DNA from: Modicisalibacter muralis
GTDB lineage: Bacteria; Pseudomonadota; Gammaproteobacteria; Pseudomonadales; Halomonadaceae
Direction: 5' to 3'
Assembly (NCBI RefSeq): GCF_900102945.1
Contig: NZ_FNGI01000005.1
Location: 1-64,000 of the forward strand
DNA: 64,000 nt
The notes under the pieces are model-generated. The model was not told the DNA's origin. It saw nothing but the letters and a program-made list of their open reading frames with translations, and searched no databases. Shown piece after piece: positions 18,370-30,705 of this stretch (positions within the stretch are counted from its first letter, which is position 1; each line of letters starts with the position of its first letter). The position numbers were made by a program, and so were the translations under genes.

Positions 18370-19628
18370 TAGCCAGTCACCCTTTCCGGAACGGGTTTGG
18401 TCTTCTCGAGCCGGGTATACAGCGGCATCAGCAGGAAGTAGGCGAAATAAATCCCGGTGGCGACTTGCGCAATTACCGTGCGCGTGTCGGTCGTGGGTAG
18501 CACACCGAGTACGCCCAGGGTGACGAAAGCCACTGCGAACAGCGCGAGCATCACCTTGGAGATCCAACCCTTGTAGCGCATCGAGCGCACCGGACTGCGA
18601 TCCAACCAGGGCATGACGAAAAGCAACGCAATGGATAAGCCCATCGTCACCACGCCCCAGAACTTGGCGGGCAGAGCGAACAGATCGAAGGTAATTGCAC
18701 GCAGAATCGCGTAGAACGGCGTGAAGTACCATACCGGAGCGATATGCGAAGGCGTCTTCAGCGGATCGGATGGCTCGAAGTTGGGCTTTTCGATGAAATA
18801 GCCACCGCCCTCGGGGAAGTAGAAAATCACCCCGCAGAAAACGAACAGGAACACCGCGACACCAAAGATATCCTTGACCGTGTAGTAAGGATGGAACGGA
18901 ATACCGTCCAGCGGCTTGCCGGTTTCATCCGTGTTGTCCTTGATATCGATGCCATCGGGATTGTTGGAGCCGACCTCGTGCAGGGCCACCAGGTGCAGCA
19001 CCACCAGCCCAAGAATCACGATTGGCAGAGCCACTACATGCAAGGCAAAGAAGCGATTCAGAGTGATACCGGAAATCAGGAAGTCGCCGCGAATCCACTG
19101 CGACAGGTCAGGGCCGATTACGGGGATCGCCGAGAACAGCGAGATGATCACCTGGGCGCCCCAGTAGGACATCTGCCCCCAGGGCAGTAGATAGCCCATG
19201 AAGGCCTCGGCCATCAACGCCAGATAGATGCACATGCCGAAAATCCAGATCAGTTCGCGCGGCGCCTTGTAGGAGCCGTAGAGCAGACCACGAAACATGT
19301 GCAGATAAATCACCACGAAAAAGGCCGAGGCCCCGGTGGAGTGCATATAGCGGATCAGCCAACCGTAGTTGACGTCACGCATGATGTACTGGATGGAAGC
19401 GAAGGCACCTTCGGCCGTCGGATTGTAGCTCATGGTCAACCAAACCCCTGTGAGGATCTGATTGACCAACATCAGCATGGCCAGCGAGCCGAAGAAATAC
19501 CAGAAGTTGAAGTTCTTGGGCGCGTAGTACTGGGACAGATGGTCCTGCCACATCTGAGTGGCGGGAAAGCGGTCGTCGACCCAGCGCATGAACCCCTTTT
19601 CCGCCTTGGCACGATTCGGATTACCCAT
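18369..19628 (-). CDS. petB: Ubiquinol-cytochrome c reductase, cytochrome b
   Basis: Membrane core of the bc1 complex, carrying haems bL and bH and both quinone sites. The 419-residue protein has eight to nine hydrophobic helices. The two His pairs that bind haem lie in helices B and D (RYMHSTGASAFFVVIYLHMFRG and RFFALHVVALPIVILGLVVLHLVALH), and the Qo-site PEWY-type motif appears as APVWYFTP. It overlaps petA and petC by one base each (TGATG and TAATG), so the three subunits are translationally coupled. Confidence 0.96.
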   Translation of the reverse strand: MGNPNRAKAEKGFMRWVDDRFPATQMWQDHLSQYYAPKNFNFWYFFGSLAMLMLVNQILTGVWLTMSYNPTAEGAFASIQYIMRDVNYGWLIRYMHSTGASAFFVVIYLHMFRGLLYGSYKAPRELIWIFGMCIYLALMAEAFMGYLLPWGQMSYWGAQVIISLFSAIPVIGPDLSQWIRGDFLISGITLNRFFALHVVALPIVILGLVVLHLVALHEVGSNNPDGIDIKDNTDETGKPLDGIPFHPYYTVKDIFGVAVFLFVFCGVIFYFPEGGGYFIEKPNFEPSDPLKTPSHIAPVWYFTPFYAILRAITFDLFALPAKFWGVVTMGLSIALLFVMPWLDRSPVRSMRYKGWISKVMLALFAVAFVTLGVLGVLPTTDTRTVIAQVATGIYFAYFLLMPLYTRLEKTKPVPERVTG

Positions 19629-20224
19629 CAGGCTGTCTCCACGTCTTCGCCGACCACGATAACGGTATCGCTATCGTAACGATGCGGTGGCACCTCCAGA
19701 TTCAATGGTGCCGGCACCCCCGTAAACACGCGCCCGGCCAGATCGAAACGCGAACCATGGCAAGCACACAGATAACCGCCCGGCCAGTCCCCGCCGATAT
19801 CGGCGGCACCCGGCTCGGGTCGGAAGGCCGGTGAGCAGCCCAAGTGGGTGCAAATACCGATGAGCACACCAACCTCGGGCTTGATGGAACGCAGCGGGCC
19901 TTCGATGTAGGCAGGTTGCTGAGGCGCTTCGGAGCGTGGGTCGCGAAGCTGGCTGGGATCGATACTCTTGGTCTGTTCGATCATCGCTTCGGAGCGGCGC
20001 AATATCCATACCGGGCGCCCCCGCCATTCAGCCGTCATCTGCTGACCGACCTCCAGCTTGGAGACGTCCGCACTTACCGGGGCACCGGCCGCCAGCGCCT
20101 TCGCGCTCGGCTGCCAGGAAGCTACAAAGGGGACCGCTACCCCGACGGCACCCACCGCACCCACGACGGTGGTGGCACCAACGAGGAAACGGCGCCGCCC
20201 TTTGTTTACGCCGTTATCTGCCAT
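19628..20224 (-). CDS. petA: Ubiquinol-cytochrome c reductase, Rieske iron-sulfur subunit
   Basis: Carries the mobile 2Fe-2S cluster of the bc1 complex. The 198-residue protein has a Tat-type N-terminus with RRRFLVG followed by a hydrophobic anchor (residues 10-35). The cluster motifs are CTHLGC (Cys125, His127) and CACHGS (Cys153, His156), with Cys130-Cys155 as the stabilising disulfide. It is first in petABC; GGGAGA lies about 12 bases upstream of the ATG. No promoter was resolved in the 160 bases before it beyond the rpsI terminator. Confidence 0.96.
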   Translation of the reverse strand: MADNGVNKGRRRFLVGATTVVGAVGAVGVAVPFVASWQPSAKALAAGAPVSADVSKLEVGQQMTAEWRGRPVWILRRSEAMIEQTKSIDPSQLRDPRSEAPQQPAYIEGPLRSIKPEVGVLIGICTHLGCSPAFRPEPGAADIGGDWPGGYLCACHGSRFDLAGRVFTGVPAPLNLEVPPHRYDSDTVIVVGEDVETA

Positions 20225-20386
20225 CTTCAGGTTTCTCCCATCGACTTACCCGCAGTTCCGCCACGAGCCGACCCATCACCAGCAAGAACTCGCAACTCAC
20301 GGATACAAATGCCAGCCATGTTAAGAAAAGGCGCCATTCAACACAAGCTAGCGCTTCATCACGAAGTTTTAATGTTATTGAAATTC

Positions 20387-20424
20387 AAAAAAAAGCGCTC
20401 AGACCAGAAGGCCTGAACGCTTTT
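20387..20424 (-). terminator. Terminator after rpsI
   Basis: On the minus strand AAAAGCG and CAGGCC pair, with two mismatches, to CTGAGCGCTTTT, followed by a T-run of eight. It ends the rplM-rpsI transcript. Confidence 0.8.
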
Positions 20425-20442
20425 GCACCTTGCGCGGAAAAA

Positions 20443-20832
20443 TCAGCGCTTGGAGAACTGCGGGCGACGACGCGCCTTGCGCAGACCCACTTTCTTACGC
20501 TCGACTTCACGAGCGTCACGGGTCACGTAGCCGGCTTCGCGCAACGGCCTACGGAAATCTTCGTTGTAGCCGATCAGCGCACGAGTGATGCCGTGGCGAA
20601 TAGCGCCCGCCTGAGCGGAACCACCACCACCCTTGACGGTGATGTAGGCATCGAACTGTTCACCGGTCTGGGTCAGCTCGAACGGCTGGCGCACCACCAT
20701 CTGAGCGGTAACGCGACCGAAGTATTCGCCCAGCTCGCGGCTGTTGACGGTAATCTTGCCGGTGCCCGGCCTCAGGAACACGCGGGCCGTGGAGGTCTTG
20801 CGGCGCCCGGTACCATAATACTGCTGTGACAT
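20443..20832 (-). CDS. rpsI: 30S ribosomal protein S9
   Basis: Primary component of the small-subunit head; its C-terminal tail reaches the P-site tRNA. The 129-residue protein has [16 protein letters not shown] at the start, [19 protein letters not shown] in the middle and the invariant tail RRRPQFSKR. It is 14 bases downstream of rplM in the standard rplM-rpsI operon and is followed by a terminator. Confidence 0.98.
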   Translation of the reverse strand: MSQQYYGTGRRKTSTARVFLRPGTGKITVNSRELGEYFGRVTAQMVVRQPFELTQTGEQFDAYITVKGGGGSAQAGAIRHGITRALIGYNEDFRRPLREAGYVTRDAREVERKKVGLRKARRRPQFSKR

Positions 20833-20846
20833 GGCGTTATATCCCC

Positions 20847-21275
20847 TTAGAGGTTCAGTTCTTGTGGCTGCTGTGCCGCGTGCGGGTGCTCGGTGCCAGC
20901 GTAGACCTTGAGTTTGGTGTACATGGCACGACCCAGCGGTCCCTTCGGCAACATGCCCTTGACGGCAGACTCAATGACACGCTGCGGGGCGTGATCGATC
21001 ATCTTCTCGAAGGACATCGAACGCAGGCCACCCGGGTAGCCGGTATGACGGTAATAATTCTTGGCCTGAGCCTTGTTGCCGGTCACGCGCACTTTCTCGG
21101 CGTTGACGACGACGATGTAGTCGCCGGTATCGACGTGCGGCGTGTACTCAGGCTTGTGCTTGCCGCGCAGGCGGCGAGCGATTTCGGTGGCCAGACGGCC
21201 GAGCGTCTTGTCCGTGGCGTCGACGACATACCAGTCGCGCTGGACGGACTGCGGCTTAGCACTGAACGTCTTCAT
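20847..21275 (-). CDS. rplM: 50S ribosomal protein L13
   Basis: Early-assembly 23S rRNA-binding protein. The 142 residues equal the E. coli length, and [40 protein letters not shown] and MLPKGPLGR are family hallmarks. The ATG at 21275 matches the conserved N-terminus; an upstream in-frame ATG at 21323 lies inside the leader. The leader of about 107 bases from the predicted start point leaves room for L13 autoregulation, known in E. coli. Confidence 0.98.
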   Translation of the reverse strand: MKTFSAKPQSVQRDWYVVDATDKTLGRLATEIARRLRGKHKPEYTPHVDTGDYIVVVNAEKVRVTGNKAQAKNYYRHTGYPGGLRSMSFEKMIDHAPQRVIESAVKGMLPKGPLGRAMYTKLKVYAGTEHPHAAQQPQELNL

Positions 21276-21389
21276 GGGTTGAATCACCAATCGGTATATT
21301 GGGCCTGATGCCATGGGAGGCACCGACCATCCCTATTTTTCTTGGTTGCCACCTGGAACCACGCGGTGACAACGGTCGAGCGAGCGCGC

Positions 21390-21418
21390 ATTGTACATGA
21401 CCCCAGAGCCAAGGTTAA
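21390..21418 (-). promoter_or_regulatory. rplM-rpsI promoter
   Basis: On the minus strand TTAACC (21418-21413), 17 bases, and TACAAT (21395-21390). Transcription should start near 21383, leaving a structured leader of about 107 bases before rplM with a possible ACC-GATT-GGT hairpin close to the start codon. It lies just beyond the 3' end of zapE. Confidence 0.75.
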
Positions 21419-21434
21419 GGGTAAATTCGCTCGA

Positions 21435-22565
21435 CTAGGGCTTGTGCGCCAGCGCCAGGTACTCGCGCGATTGCATCTCCTGCAACCTCGATAGCGTACG
21501 GGCGAACTCGAACGTCAGCGAGCCTTCGCTATATAATTGCTCGGCGGGCGCCTCGGCCGACATCAACAGCTTGACGCCACGATCGTAGAACTCATCGACC
21601 ATATTGATGAAACGGCGTGCCTGGTCCTCGCTGCCACGCCCCATTCGCGGCACGTCGGAAACCAGCACGGTATGAAACTCGCGGGCCAGTTCGATGTAAT
21701 CGTTCTGGCTACGCGGACCATCGCACAACACCGCGAAATCGAACCATACGACGTCCTCATGCAGGCGACGCGACGTCAGCACGCGATGGTTGATTTCGAT
21801 CGGTGCGTCGTCCTCGCCCTCGGCGCCGGCGATTTCGCGAAAACTGCGCGCCAGCTCGGTGGCGGCCCGGTCGTCCAGTGGCGAGTGAAATATCTCGGCC
21901 CGCTCCAGCGCACGCAGCCGGTAATCGATGCCCGAATCGACATTGACGACGTCGCAATGGCGCTTGAGCAGGTCGATCGCTGGCAAAAAGCGCGCGCGCT
22001 GCAGGCCATCCTTGTAGAGATCGTCGGGCACGATGTTGGATGTCGTGACCAGCACCACGCCCTTGGCGAACAGCGCTTCGAGCAAGTTGGCGAGGATCAT
22101 CGCATCGGTAATGTCCTTGACGAAGAATTCGTCGAAGCAGATGACCCGCGCTTCGCTGGCGAACTTGCCGGCAATCAATGTCAGCGGATTCTTCTCGCCC
22201 TTGTAATGTCCAAGCTCGGTATGCACCCGCTGCATGAAGCGGTGGAAGTGAGTGCGCATCTTGTCGGGAAACGGCAGCGACTCATAGAAGGTATCGACCA
22301 GATAGGTCTTGCCGCGCCCTACGCCACCCCAGAAATACAGCCCCATCACCGTGGGCTCGACAGGCTCCGGCATGCCGGCCGCTTTCCTGTTGAAAAGACT
22401 CGCCACTCGGTATTTCAAGCCTTTATCCGCGAACGTCGTGGCAAGTGACTTGCGTGATGTGTCCAGCAGTTCGTCATAGAGTCGTTGCAGATGCTCGACG
22501 GCTCGCTCCTGTGCACTGTCGTACTGGAAACCTTCACGCGCCAGATCGGCGCGATAGCGGGCCAT
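21435..22565 (-). CDS. zapE: Cell division protein ZapE (AFG1-like ATPase)
   Basis: AAA-type ATPase that acts on FtsZ at the constricting division ring. The 376-residue protein (E. coli 375) has Walker A FWGGVGRGKTYL near residues 78-90, Walker B RVICFDEFFV and the sensor region VLVTTSNIVPDDLYKDGLQR. The start at 22565 matches the family length, but no Shine-Dalgarno is visible there; an ATG 20 codons upstream (22625) has GAGGT at a rather long distance and remains possible. It reads away from yhcB and toward rplM. Confidence 0.93.
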   Translation of the reverse strand: MARYRADLAREGFQYDSAQERAVEHLQRLYDELLDTSRKSLATTFADKGLKYRVASLFNRKAAGMPEPVEPTVMGLYFWGGVGRGKTYLVDTFYESLPFPDKMRTHFHRFMQRVHTELGHYKGEKNPLTLIAGKFASEARVICFDEFFVKDITDAMILANLLEALFAKGVVLVTTSNIVPDDLYKDGLQRARFLPAIDLLKRHCDVVNVDSGIDYRLRALERAEIFHSPLDDRAATELARSFREIAGAEGEDDAPIEINHRVLTSRRLHEDVVWFDFAVLCDGPRSQNDYIELAREFHTVLVSDVPRMGRGSEDQARRFINMVDEFYDRGVKLLMSAEAPAEQLYSEGSLTFEFARTLSRLQEMQSREYLALAHKP

Positions 22566-22864
22566 GGGCGTACCCGACCGGTGGGCGTCCGAGGACTGCA
22601 GGGAAGATGTCGTTGTTGCGCACATGGACGTCTGGCATACCTCGGATTGCGATCATTTAGCCAGTCATTATACGCCGGCAAGCCTTTTCGCGCATGGGCC
22701 GGCACACGGTTACACCAAAGCCCGCGTTGACCTGGGTCGCGCCCTGCCCCGTATAATGAAATTGCCTGCGACGCCAACCAAGGCCACTCAACCGCGCGCA
22801 CAGTGCCGGCGCATGTCCTTGGCCAAGGGCTGCGAACCGGATGAGAGTAATAAAGGGGAACGAC

Positions 22865-23332
22865 GTGTACGAAAGCAACATCGATTGGATTCTGGCTATC
22901 GCCAGCTTTCTGGCGGGCATCGGTATCGGCGCCCTGGGCTATCACCTGCTCAACACCAACGTGGCGCGCAACCAGAAGGTTCGCCAGCGCCTGGCGGAAA
23001 CCGAGCTCGAGCTCAACCAGATCAAGGATGCGCTCAACGATCACTTCGCCAGGGCCGCCGACCTGATAACCGGAATTCAACGCCAGAGCCTGGAGCTGGA
23101 ACAGCAGCTCGCTCAGGGGGCCGAGAAGTTATGCGACGACCTGCAGCTCAAACGCAAGCTGGCCGGCAATAGCGAAGACGACACGCCCCCTGCCGAGACC
23201 CCGCAGATGCCACGCGACTACGCCGACGGCAACCGTGGCACCCTGTCCGAGGATTTCGGACTGCGCCCCGACAGTACGAGCGGGAACAGGAACCAGAGCG
23301 AAAAACAGCAGACACATCCGCTGCGTTATTGA
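22865..23332 (+). CDS. YhcB/ZapG family inner-membrane protein (DUF1043)
   Basis: Small bitopic protein linked to cell division and envelope synthesis in gammaproteobacteria. The 155 residues begin with a single transmembrane helix (WILAIASFLAGIGIGALGYHLL, about residues 7-28), followed by a coiled-coil (residues about 35-100, LAETELELNQIKDALNDHF) and a polar, disordered C-terminus, the layout of YhcB. A GTG at 22865 is chosen because AAAGGGGA lies eight bases upstream; the ATG eight codons earlier has no such site. It is divergent from zapE. Confidence 0.85.
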   Translation: MYESNIDWILAIASFLAGIGIGALGYHLLNTNVARNQKVRQRLAETELELNQIKDALNDHFARAADLITGIQRQSLELEQQLAQGAEKLCDDLQLKRKLAGNSEDDTPPAETPQMPRDYADGNRGTLSEDFGLRPDSTSGNRNQSEKQQTHPLRY

Positions 23333-23348
23333 TGCGGATTCAGCCTTG

Positions 23349-23383
23349 GCAAGCCGCCCCGGCTTCATCCTGTGGCGGCTTGC
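23349..23383. terminator. Hairpin between convergent yhcB and Nif3-family gene
   Basis: GCAAGCCGCC (23349-23358) pairs perfectly with GGCGGCTTGC (23374-23383) around a 15-base loop in the 63-base gap between two convergent genes. There is no T-run, so terminator function is only inferred from position. Confidence 0.4.
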
Positions 23384-23395
23384 TGGAATCAACGT

Positions 23396-24154
23396 CTAGG
23401 CCGGATTGTCTATATCCACGAAACGGTGCTCGACAGCAAATTCATCGGCCAGCCACTCACCCAACGCCTTGGCGCCATAGCGCTCGGTGGCATGGTGTCC
23501 CGCAGCGAAATAACTGATGCCCAACTCGCGCGCCAGGTGTGTGGTTCGCTCGGAAATCTCGCCCGAAACGAAGGCATCCGCGCCGGCATCGGCCGCCAGG
23601 CCGATCATGTCCTGAGCACCGCCGGTACACCAGGCGACCTGCTTGATTTCGCGCTCGTGGCCGAGGATGACCAATGGCTCGCGCCCCAGGCGCTGCGCCA
23701 GGTGTCGCCCCAGCCCGGCACTATCCAGGCCCATCGGCGGTGTGCCCAGCCACACCAGCCCATCGCCCAGTTCACCATCGATGCAGCGCTGGACGCGAAA
23801 GTCCAGCTCGGCGGCCAAGCGCGCGTTGTTACCCAGTTCGGGATGCGCATCCAACGGCAAGTGATAGGCCAGCAGACTGATATCGTTAGCCAACAATGTC
23901 GCCAGGCGCCGGCGCTTCATGCCAGTGATCTCCACCGGCTCGTTCTTCCAGAAATAGCCATGGTGAACCAATATCAGATCGGCGCCCCAGGCGACGGCTT
24001 CATCGAGCAACGCCTGGCAGGCGGTGACGCCGCTCATCACCTTGCCGACCTGGTCACGCCCGGCCACCTGCAAGCCATTGACGGTGTAATCCTTGAAGCG
24101 CTCGGGGCGCAAGCGAGCGTCGCAGGCATGCACCAGCTGGTCACGGGTTATCAT
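23396..24154 (-). CDS. Nif3-like dinuclear metal centre protein (YbgI family)
   Basis: Conserved protein of the NIF3/YbgI family, which forms hexameric rings with a two-metal site; its cellular role is not settled, although some members are annotated as GTP cyclohydrolase I type 2 homologues. The 252 residues carry the metal-binding motifs LILVHHGYFWKN (about residues 58-69), YHLPLDAHP and SGEISE...YFAAGHHATERYG. The ATG at 24154 follows GGAGGAA. It is convergent with yhcB and divergent from the degS-like gene, a common arrangement beside rplM-zapE. Confidence 0.9.
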   Translation of the reverse strand: MITRDQLVHACDARLRPERFKDYTVNGLQVAGRDQVGKVMSGVTACQALLDEAVAWGADLILVHHGYFWKNEPVEITGMKRRRLATLLANDISLLAYHLPLDAHPELGNNARLAAELDFRVQRCIDGELGDGLVWLGTPPMGLDSAGLGRHLAQRLGREPLVILGHEREIKQVAWCTGGAQDMIGLAADAGADAFVSGEISERTTHLARELGISYFAAGHHATERYGAKALGEWLADEFAVEHRFVDIDNPA

Positions 24155-24268
24155 GGTTTCCTCCGGGCAGTCGACATTTGGCAATGCTACAATTGCCGGC
24201 CATTGTAACGACTGCCCTCATGCGCTTCGAGGAGCGTGGCTTCGACAGACCCCGACAAGGATCGCCTC

Positions 24269-25501
<1,233 letters not shown>

Positions 25502-25539
25502 TTCCATAAACCCGAAAAGCGCCATAAACGCTATTCGGT

Positions 25540-26862
25540 TCACTTGCCAAGAATGCGGTTCTCCGCCGAGCGTGCATGGGCGGTCAGCGACTCGCCGCGG
25601 GCCAGTATTGACGCGGTGCGACCCAACCTCGAAGCGCCTTCGGCCGAGCATTGGATCAACGACGAGCGCTTCTGGAAATCGTAGACGCCCAGCGGCGAGG
25701 AGAAACGCGCGGTACCCGAGGTCGGCAACACATGGTTGGGGCCGGCGCAATAATCGCCCAAGGCCTCGGCGGTATAGCGGCCCATGAAGATCGCTCCGGC
25801 ATGGCGAATCTCGGGTAGCAGCGACTCGGGATCGGCCATCGACAGCTCGAGATGCTCGGGTGCGATGCGATTGATCAAGTCGACCGCTTCGGCACGATCC
25901 CGACACGCGATCAGCGCACCACGCGCGGCCAACGAGGCACGGATGATCGGCGCGCGCTCCATGCCTGGCAGCAGACGCTGGATGGCGGCCTCGACCGCCC
26001 GTATGTGCTCGGCGTCCCAGCTAACCAGAATGGCCTGGGCATCCTCGTCGTGCTCGGCCTGGGAGAACAGGTCCATGGCCAGCCACTCGGGATCGGTAGC
26101 GCCATCCGAGACTACGAGGATTTCCGACGGGCCGGCGATCATGTCGATGCCGACCTGGCCGAATACCGCACGCTTGGCGGTGGCCACGTAAATATTGCCA
26201 GGGCCGACGATCTTGTCGACGCGCGGCACCGTCTCGGTACCGTAGGCCAGGGCGGCGACGGCTTGGGCGCCGCCGATGGTAAATACATGATCGACCCCGG
26301 CCAGGTGCGCGGCAGCCAGTACCAGCTCGTTGAGAATGCCGTCGGGGGTCGGCACCACCATGACGATCTCGCGCACCCCTGCAACATGCGCAGGAATCGC
26401 GTTCATCAGTACTGAAGAGGGGTAAGCCGCCTTGCCGCCGGGCACGTAGATGCCGGCGCGATCGAGCGCGGTGACCTGCTGGCCGAGCAGCGTGCCATCG
26501 GCGTCGGTGTAGCGCCAGGATTCGGGCTTCTGGTGCTCATGATAGAGGCGGATACGCTCGGCGGCGTGAGCCAGGGCGTCGCGCTGCTCGGTGGGTAGGC
26601 CGTCATAGGCCTGACGCAAACGATCGGCACTCAATGTCAACTCGGCCATCGAGCCAACCATGAGTCGATCGAAACGGTTGGAGAGCTCGATCAGCGCGGC
26701 ATCGCCATGCGTTCGCACCTCGCTGATGATTTCCTCGACACGCCGCTGCACCTCGGCATCGGACACGCCCTCCCAGTCGAGCAGCGCCTCGATCAGCGCG
26801 TCGAAATCGGCGTCACGGGTCGACAGCCTGGCCATCTTGAAATCGGCAACGGTATCGGACAT
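25540..26862 (-). CDS. hisD: Histidinol dehydrogenase
   Basis: Zinc enzyme catalysing the last two oxidations of histidine synthesis, histidinol to histidine. The 440-residue protein has [19 protein letters not shown], the nucleotide-binding [27 protein letters not shown] and the metal-ligand region [30 protein letters not shown]. The ATG at 26862 has GAGG five to six bases upstream; the ATG six codons earlier is weaker. It is 26 bases after hisG. The usual next gene, hisC, is absent: the gene ends 38 bases from the convergent degS-like gene. Confidence 0.96.
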   Translation of the reverse strand: MSDTVADFKMARLSTRDADFDALIEALLDWEGVSDAEVQRRVEEIISEVRTHGDAALIELSNRFDRLMVGSMAELTLSADRLRQAYDGLPTEQRDALAHAAERIRLYHEHQKPESWRYTDADGTLLGQQVTALDRAGIYVPGGKAAYPSSVLMNAIPAHVAGVREIVMVVPTPDGILNELVLAAAHLAGVDHVFTIGGAQAVAALAYGTETVPRVDKIVGPGNIYVATAKRAVFGQVGIDMIAGPSEILVVSDGATDPEWLAMDLFSQAEHDEDAQAILVSWDAEHIRAVEAAIQRLLPGMERAPIIRASLAARGALIACRDRAEAVDLINRIAPEHLELSMADPESLLPEIRHAGAIFMGRYTAEALGDYCAGPNHVLPTSGTARFSSPLGVYDFQKRSSLIQCSAEGASRLGRTASILARGESLTAHARSAENRILGK

Positions 26863-26888
26863 GCAAACCTCGTTAGTCATCGGCGGGA

Positions 26889-27545
26889 TCAGCTGGTGGT
26901 CGTCTCGCCACGACGTGCCACGACCGCTGAGCGCAGGCGTTCGATCAACGGCTTCAAGCGCTCGTGCTTCATGGTCATGGCCGCCTTGTTGACCACCAGT
27001 CGAGTGCTGATATGCGCGATCAACTCGCGCGGCTCCATGCCATTGGCACGCAACGTGTTGCCGGTATCGACGATATCGACGATCTCATCGGCCAGGTTCA
27101 TCAGCGGCGCCAATTCCATGGCGCCATAAAGTTTGATCACCTCGGCCTGGATGCCCAGTTCAGCATAATAGCCTCGTGCCACGTTGACGAACTTGGTCGC
27201 CACCCGGCGCCGCGCGCGCGCCGGTTCGGCACCGGTGACGCCAGCGGTCATCAGTCGGCAGCGTGCGATTTCCAGGTCCAGCGGCTCGTAAAGCCCTTCG
27301 GCGCCATGTTCGAGCAGCACGTCCTTGCCGGCCACACCGAGATCGGCGGCCCCCAACTGTACATAGGTGGGTACATCGACCGCGCGAATCACCACCAGCT
27401 TGACGTCCGCCAGATTGGTGTCGAACAGCAGCTTGCGGCTCTTGCCCAGGTCCTCGAGCGGCGCGATGCCGGCATCGGCCAGCAGCGGCAGGGTTTCCTG
27501 CAAAATGCGCCCCTTGGAGAGCGCGACAATCAGTTGCTTGCTCAT
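26889..27545 (-). CDS. hisG: ATP phosphoribosyltransferase, short form (HisG-S)
   Basis: First enzyme of histidine synthesis, joining ATP and PRPP. The 218 residues correspond to the short form, which lacks the C-terminal histidine-binding domain (about 290-300 residues in long forms) and works only with the regulatory subunit HisZ. The PRPP-binding [14 protein letters not shown] and N-terminal [18 protein letters not shown] are clear. No hisZ is in this window. It sits between murA and hisD; the ribosome binding site is weak. Confidence 0.96.
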   Translation of the reverse strand: MSKQLIVALSKGRILQETLPLLADAGIAPLEDLGKSRKLLFDTNLADVKLVVIRAVDVPTYVQLGAADLGVAGKDVLLEHGAEGLYEPLDLEIARCRLMTAGVTGAEPARARRRVATKFVNVARGYYAELGIQAEVIKLYGAMELAPLMNLADEIVDIVDTGNTLRANGMEPRELIAHISTRLVVNKAAMTMKHERLKPLIERLRSAVVARRGETTTS

Positions 27546-27571
27546 AGCTCGCTACTTAACGATAGGTTCGG

Positions 27572-29103
<1,532 letters not shown>

Positions 29104-29136
29104 GGGTCGCGGTAACTCCTGCTAATGACTGGACCA

Positions 29137-29161
29137 TCGCCATGGCCGTGAGCCATGGCGA
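29137..29161. other. 10-bp perfect hairpin upstream of ibaG
   Basis: TCGCCATGGC (29137-29146) and its complement (29152-29161) flank a five-base loop in the gap between the mla operon and ibaG. No T-run on either strand. It may protect or process the mRNA. Confidence 0.4.
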
Positions 29162-29195
29162 AAGCGTGGATTCACGAAATGTCGCCCATGGTAAT

Positions 29196-29224
29196 GAAAA
29201 GCGCCGGCAATGGCGATGCCGGCG
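29196..29224 (-). terminator. Probable terminator of the mla operon
   Basis: On the minus strand CGCCGGCA pairs with TGCCGGCG around seven bases and is followed by CTTTTC. It lies directly after the mlaB stop. Confidence 0.55.
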
Positions 29225-29228
29225 AGGC

Positions 29229-29570
29229 TCAAAGAGCCGGGGTGGGAGTTTCCAGCGACAGCAATCGATCGAGGCCGGCCATCGCAGTCAGGCGAGCCAA
29301 CGGCGGAGACAGACGCACCGCTTCGACCTCGAGGCGCTGATCTCGCACGCAGCGCAGCCATTCGAGCATCACGCTCAGTGCGGCGCTGCTGGCCCGGTTT
29401 ACGCCGCACAGGTCGAAGCACACGGCACTACCCACGGGCTGCTCGCGTAGCCACTCGCAACCACTGGCGGCGAGTGCGGCGGCCGCATCGAAATCGGCCT
29501 CGCCACTGGCCGCCAACACGCTGCCATCGACCTCGAGATGGACACCGTCCAGGTCGAGCAGCACTTTCAT
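29229..29570 (-). CDS. mlaB: STAS-domain protein MlaB
   Basis: Cytosolic subunit of the MlaFEDB complex, which moves glycerophospholipids between the membranes to maintain outer-membrane asymmetry; MlaB binds and stabilises the ATPase MlaF. The 113 residues form a STAS domain with the FDLCGVNRASSAALSVMLEWL segment; the conserved hydroxyl residue is Ser where E. coli has Thr52. It overlaps mlaC by four bases and ends the operon, just before a likely terminator. Confidence 0.9.
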   Translation of the reverse strand: MKVLLDLDGVHLEVDGSVLAASGEADFDAAAALAASGCEWLREQPVGSAVCFDLCGVNRASSAALSVMLEWLRCVRDQRLEVEAVRLSPPLARLTAMAGLDRLLSLETPTPAL

Positions 29571-30220
29571 GCATTGCCGCCTTGCTGGAGCTCTTCACTG
29601 CCCACTTTGGGCGACCAGTTGGCGATAACGGCATCGTAATCGCGATTGTGATCGCGCATCGCCTGGTCGAACTGGTTGCGGAAGGTCAAACCCAGGTTGA
29701 TGCCATTGACGATCACGTTGACCACCTTCCACTGGCCTTCGTCCTGGCGCAGCGTGTAGCTGACCGGATAGACCTGGCCGTCGCTGGCCACCACTTCCAT
29801 ATCGACGCTGGCCTGGTCCTCGTAGCGCCCCGCGTTGCCGCCCAGCACGCGCAGCTCACGATAGTCGAAGCTCACCAGCCCCTTGGCATAGGTATCGACC
29901 AGCGTCTGGCGGAACACCTCGGCGAAGCGCGTGCGCTGCTCCGGCGTAGCATTGCGGAAATAACGTCCCATCACGCTGGCGCCGATATAGCGAAAATCGG
30001 CGATCTCGGCGAGACTCTCGTCGACCAGCGCCTCGAGCTCATCGGGATGCTGGGCGAAATAGTCCTTGCGGCCTTCGATCTCGCCGACCAATTCGTCGAC
30101 ACTATTGCGAATCAACTGTTCCGGTGCCTGCTGAGCCAATACCGGGCCACTCAGCACTAGCAAACACAGCGCCATTGCCACGGCGCGCTTACGCGATACC
30201 CACGAGAAGAAAGCTGTCAT
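29567..30220 (-). CDS. mlaC: Periplasmic phospholipid-binding protein MlaC
   Basis: Soluble periplasmic shuttle of the Mla pathway between the outer-membrane MlaA complex and MlaFEDB. The 217-residue precursor has a signal peptide with hydrophobic core MALCLLVLSGPVLA and cleavage after AQA/AQQ, then the Tol-Tol-Ttg2 fold with FRQTLVDTYAKGLVSFDYRE and VVNVIVNGINLGLTFRNQF. The ATG at 30220 has AGGAG nine bases upstream; the ATG at 30244, overlapping mlaD, has none at useful spacing and is rejected. Confidence 0.93.
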   Translation of the reverse strand: MTAFFSWVSRKRAVAMALCLLVLSGPVLAQQAPEQLIRNSVDELVGEIEGRKDYFAQHPDELEALVDESLAEIADFRYIGASVMGRYFRNATPEQRTRFAEVFRQTLVDTYAKGLVSFDYRELRVLGGNAGRYEDQASVDMEVVASDGQVYPVSYTLRQDEGQWKVVNVIVNGINLGLTFRNQFDQAMRDHNRDYDAVIANWSPKVGSEELQQGGNA

Positions 30221-30240
30221 AACGAAATCTCCTGAAACGT

Positions 30241-30705
30241 TCATTCCCTAGCCATATTCGACACGAACTGCTGAATGAGTTCTTCCAATACCAGCGCCTG
30301 CTGGGTATTGCGAATGACGTCGCCGTCCGCCAGCATCTCGGGGGCGCCGCCCACCGACAGGCCGACATACTGTTCGCCCAGTAGCCCGGCGGTAAGGATC
30401 GCCGCCGCCGTATCGCTCGGCAGCTTGCCTTCGAGGCTGGCATCGAGAGTCATCGTCACCCGCGCATCGAACCATTCGGGGTCGAGTGAAATGTCGCTGA
30501 CCTGACCGACCCGGACGCCCGCCAGGGTGACCTTGGAGCGCGGCTTGAGCCCGCCGATGTTGGCGAAGTTGGCGTGCAGCGTGAACGTTTCACCGGAAAC
30601 GCCGGTACCCAACCCACTGACCCTCAATCCCAGAAATACCAGCCCCACGATGCCCGCCAGCATGAACAGGCCGACACCAAACTCCATCATCTTGCTGCGC
30701 TTCAT
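30241..30705 (-). CDS. mlaD: MCE-domain protein MlaD
   Basis: Membrane-anchored substrate-binding ring of the Mla complex. The 154 residues show an N-terminal transmembrane helix ([21 protein letters not shown]) and one MCE domain (about 35-120) with [22 protein letters not shown] and the pore-loop [13 protein letters not shown]. It overlaps mlaE by four bases (ATGA) and is followed 20 bases later by mlaC. Confidence 0.95.
   Translation of the reverse strand: MKRSKMMEFGVGLFMLAGIVGLVFLGLRVSGLGTGVSGETFTLHANFANIGGLKPRSKVTLAGVRVGQVSDISLDPEWFDARVTMTLDASLEGKLPSDTAAAILTAGLLGEQYVGLSVGGAPEMLADGDVIRNTQQALVLEELIQQFVSNMARE

Noticed and set aside
18370-18732. Upstream extension of the cytochrome c1 frame
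   Set aside because: It lies within petB in another frame; the signal peptide [10 protein letters not shown] marks the real start.
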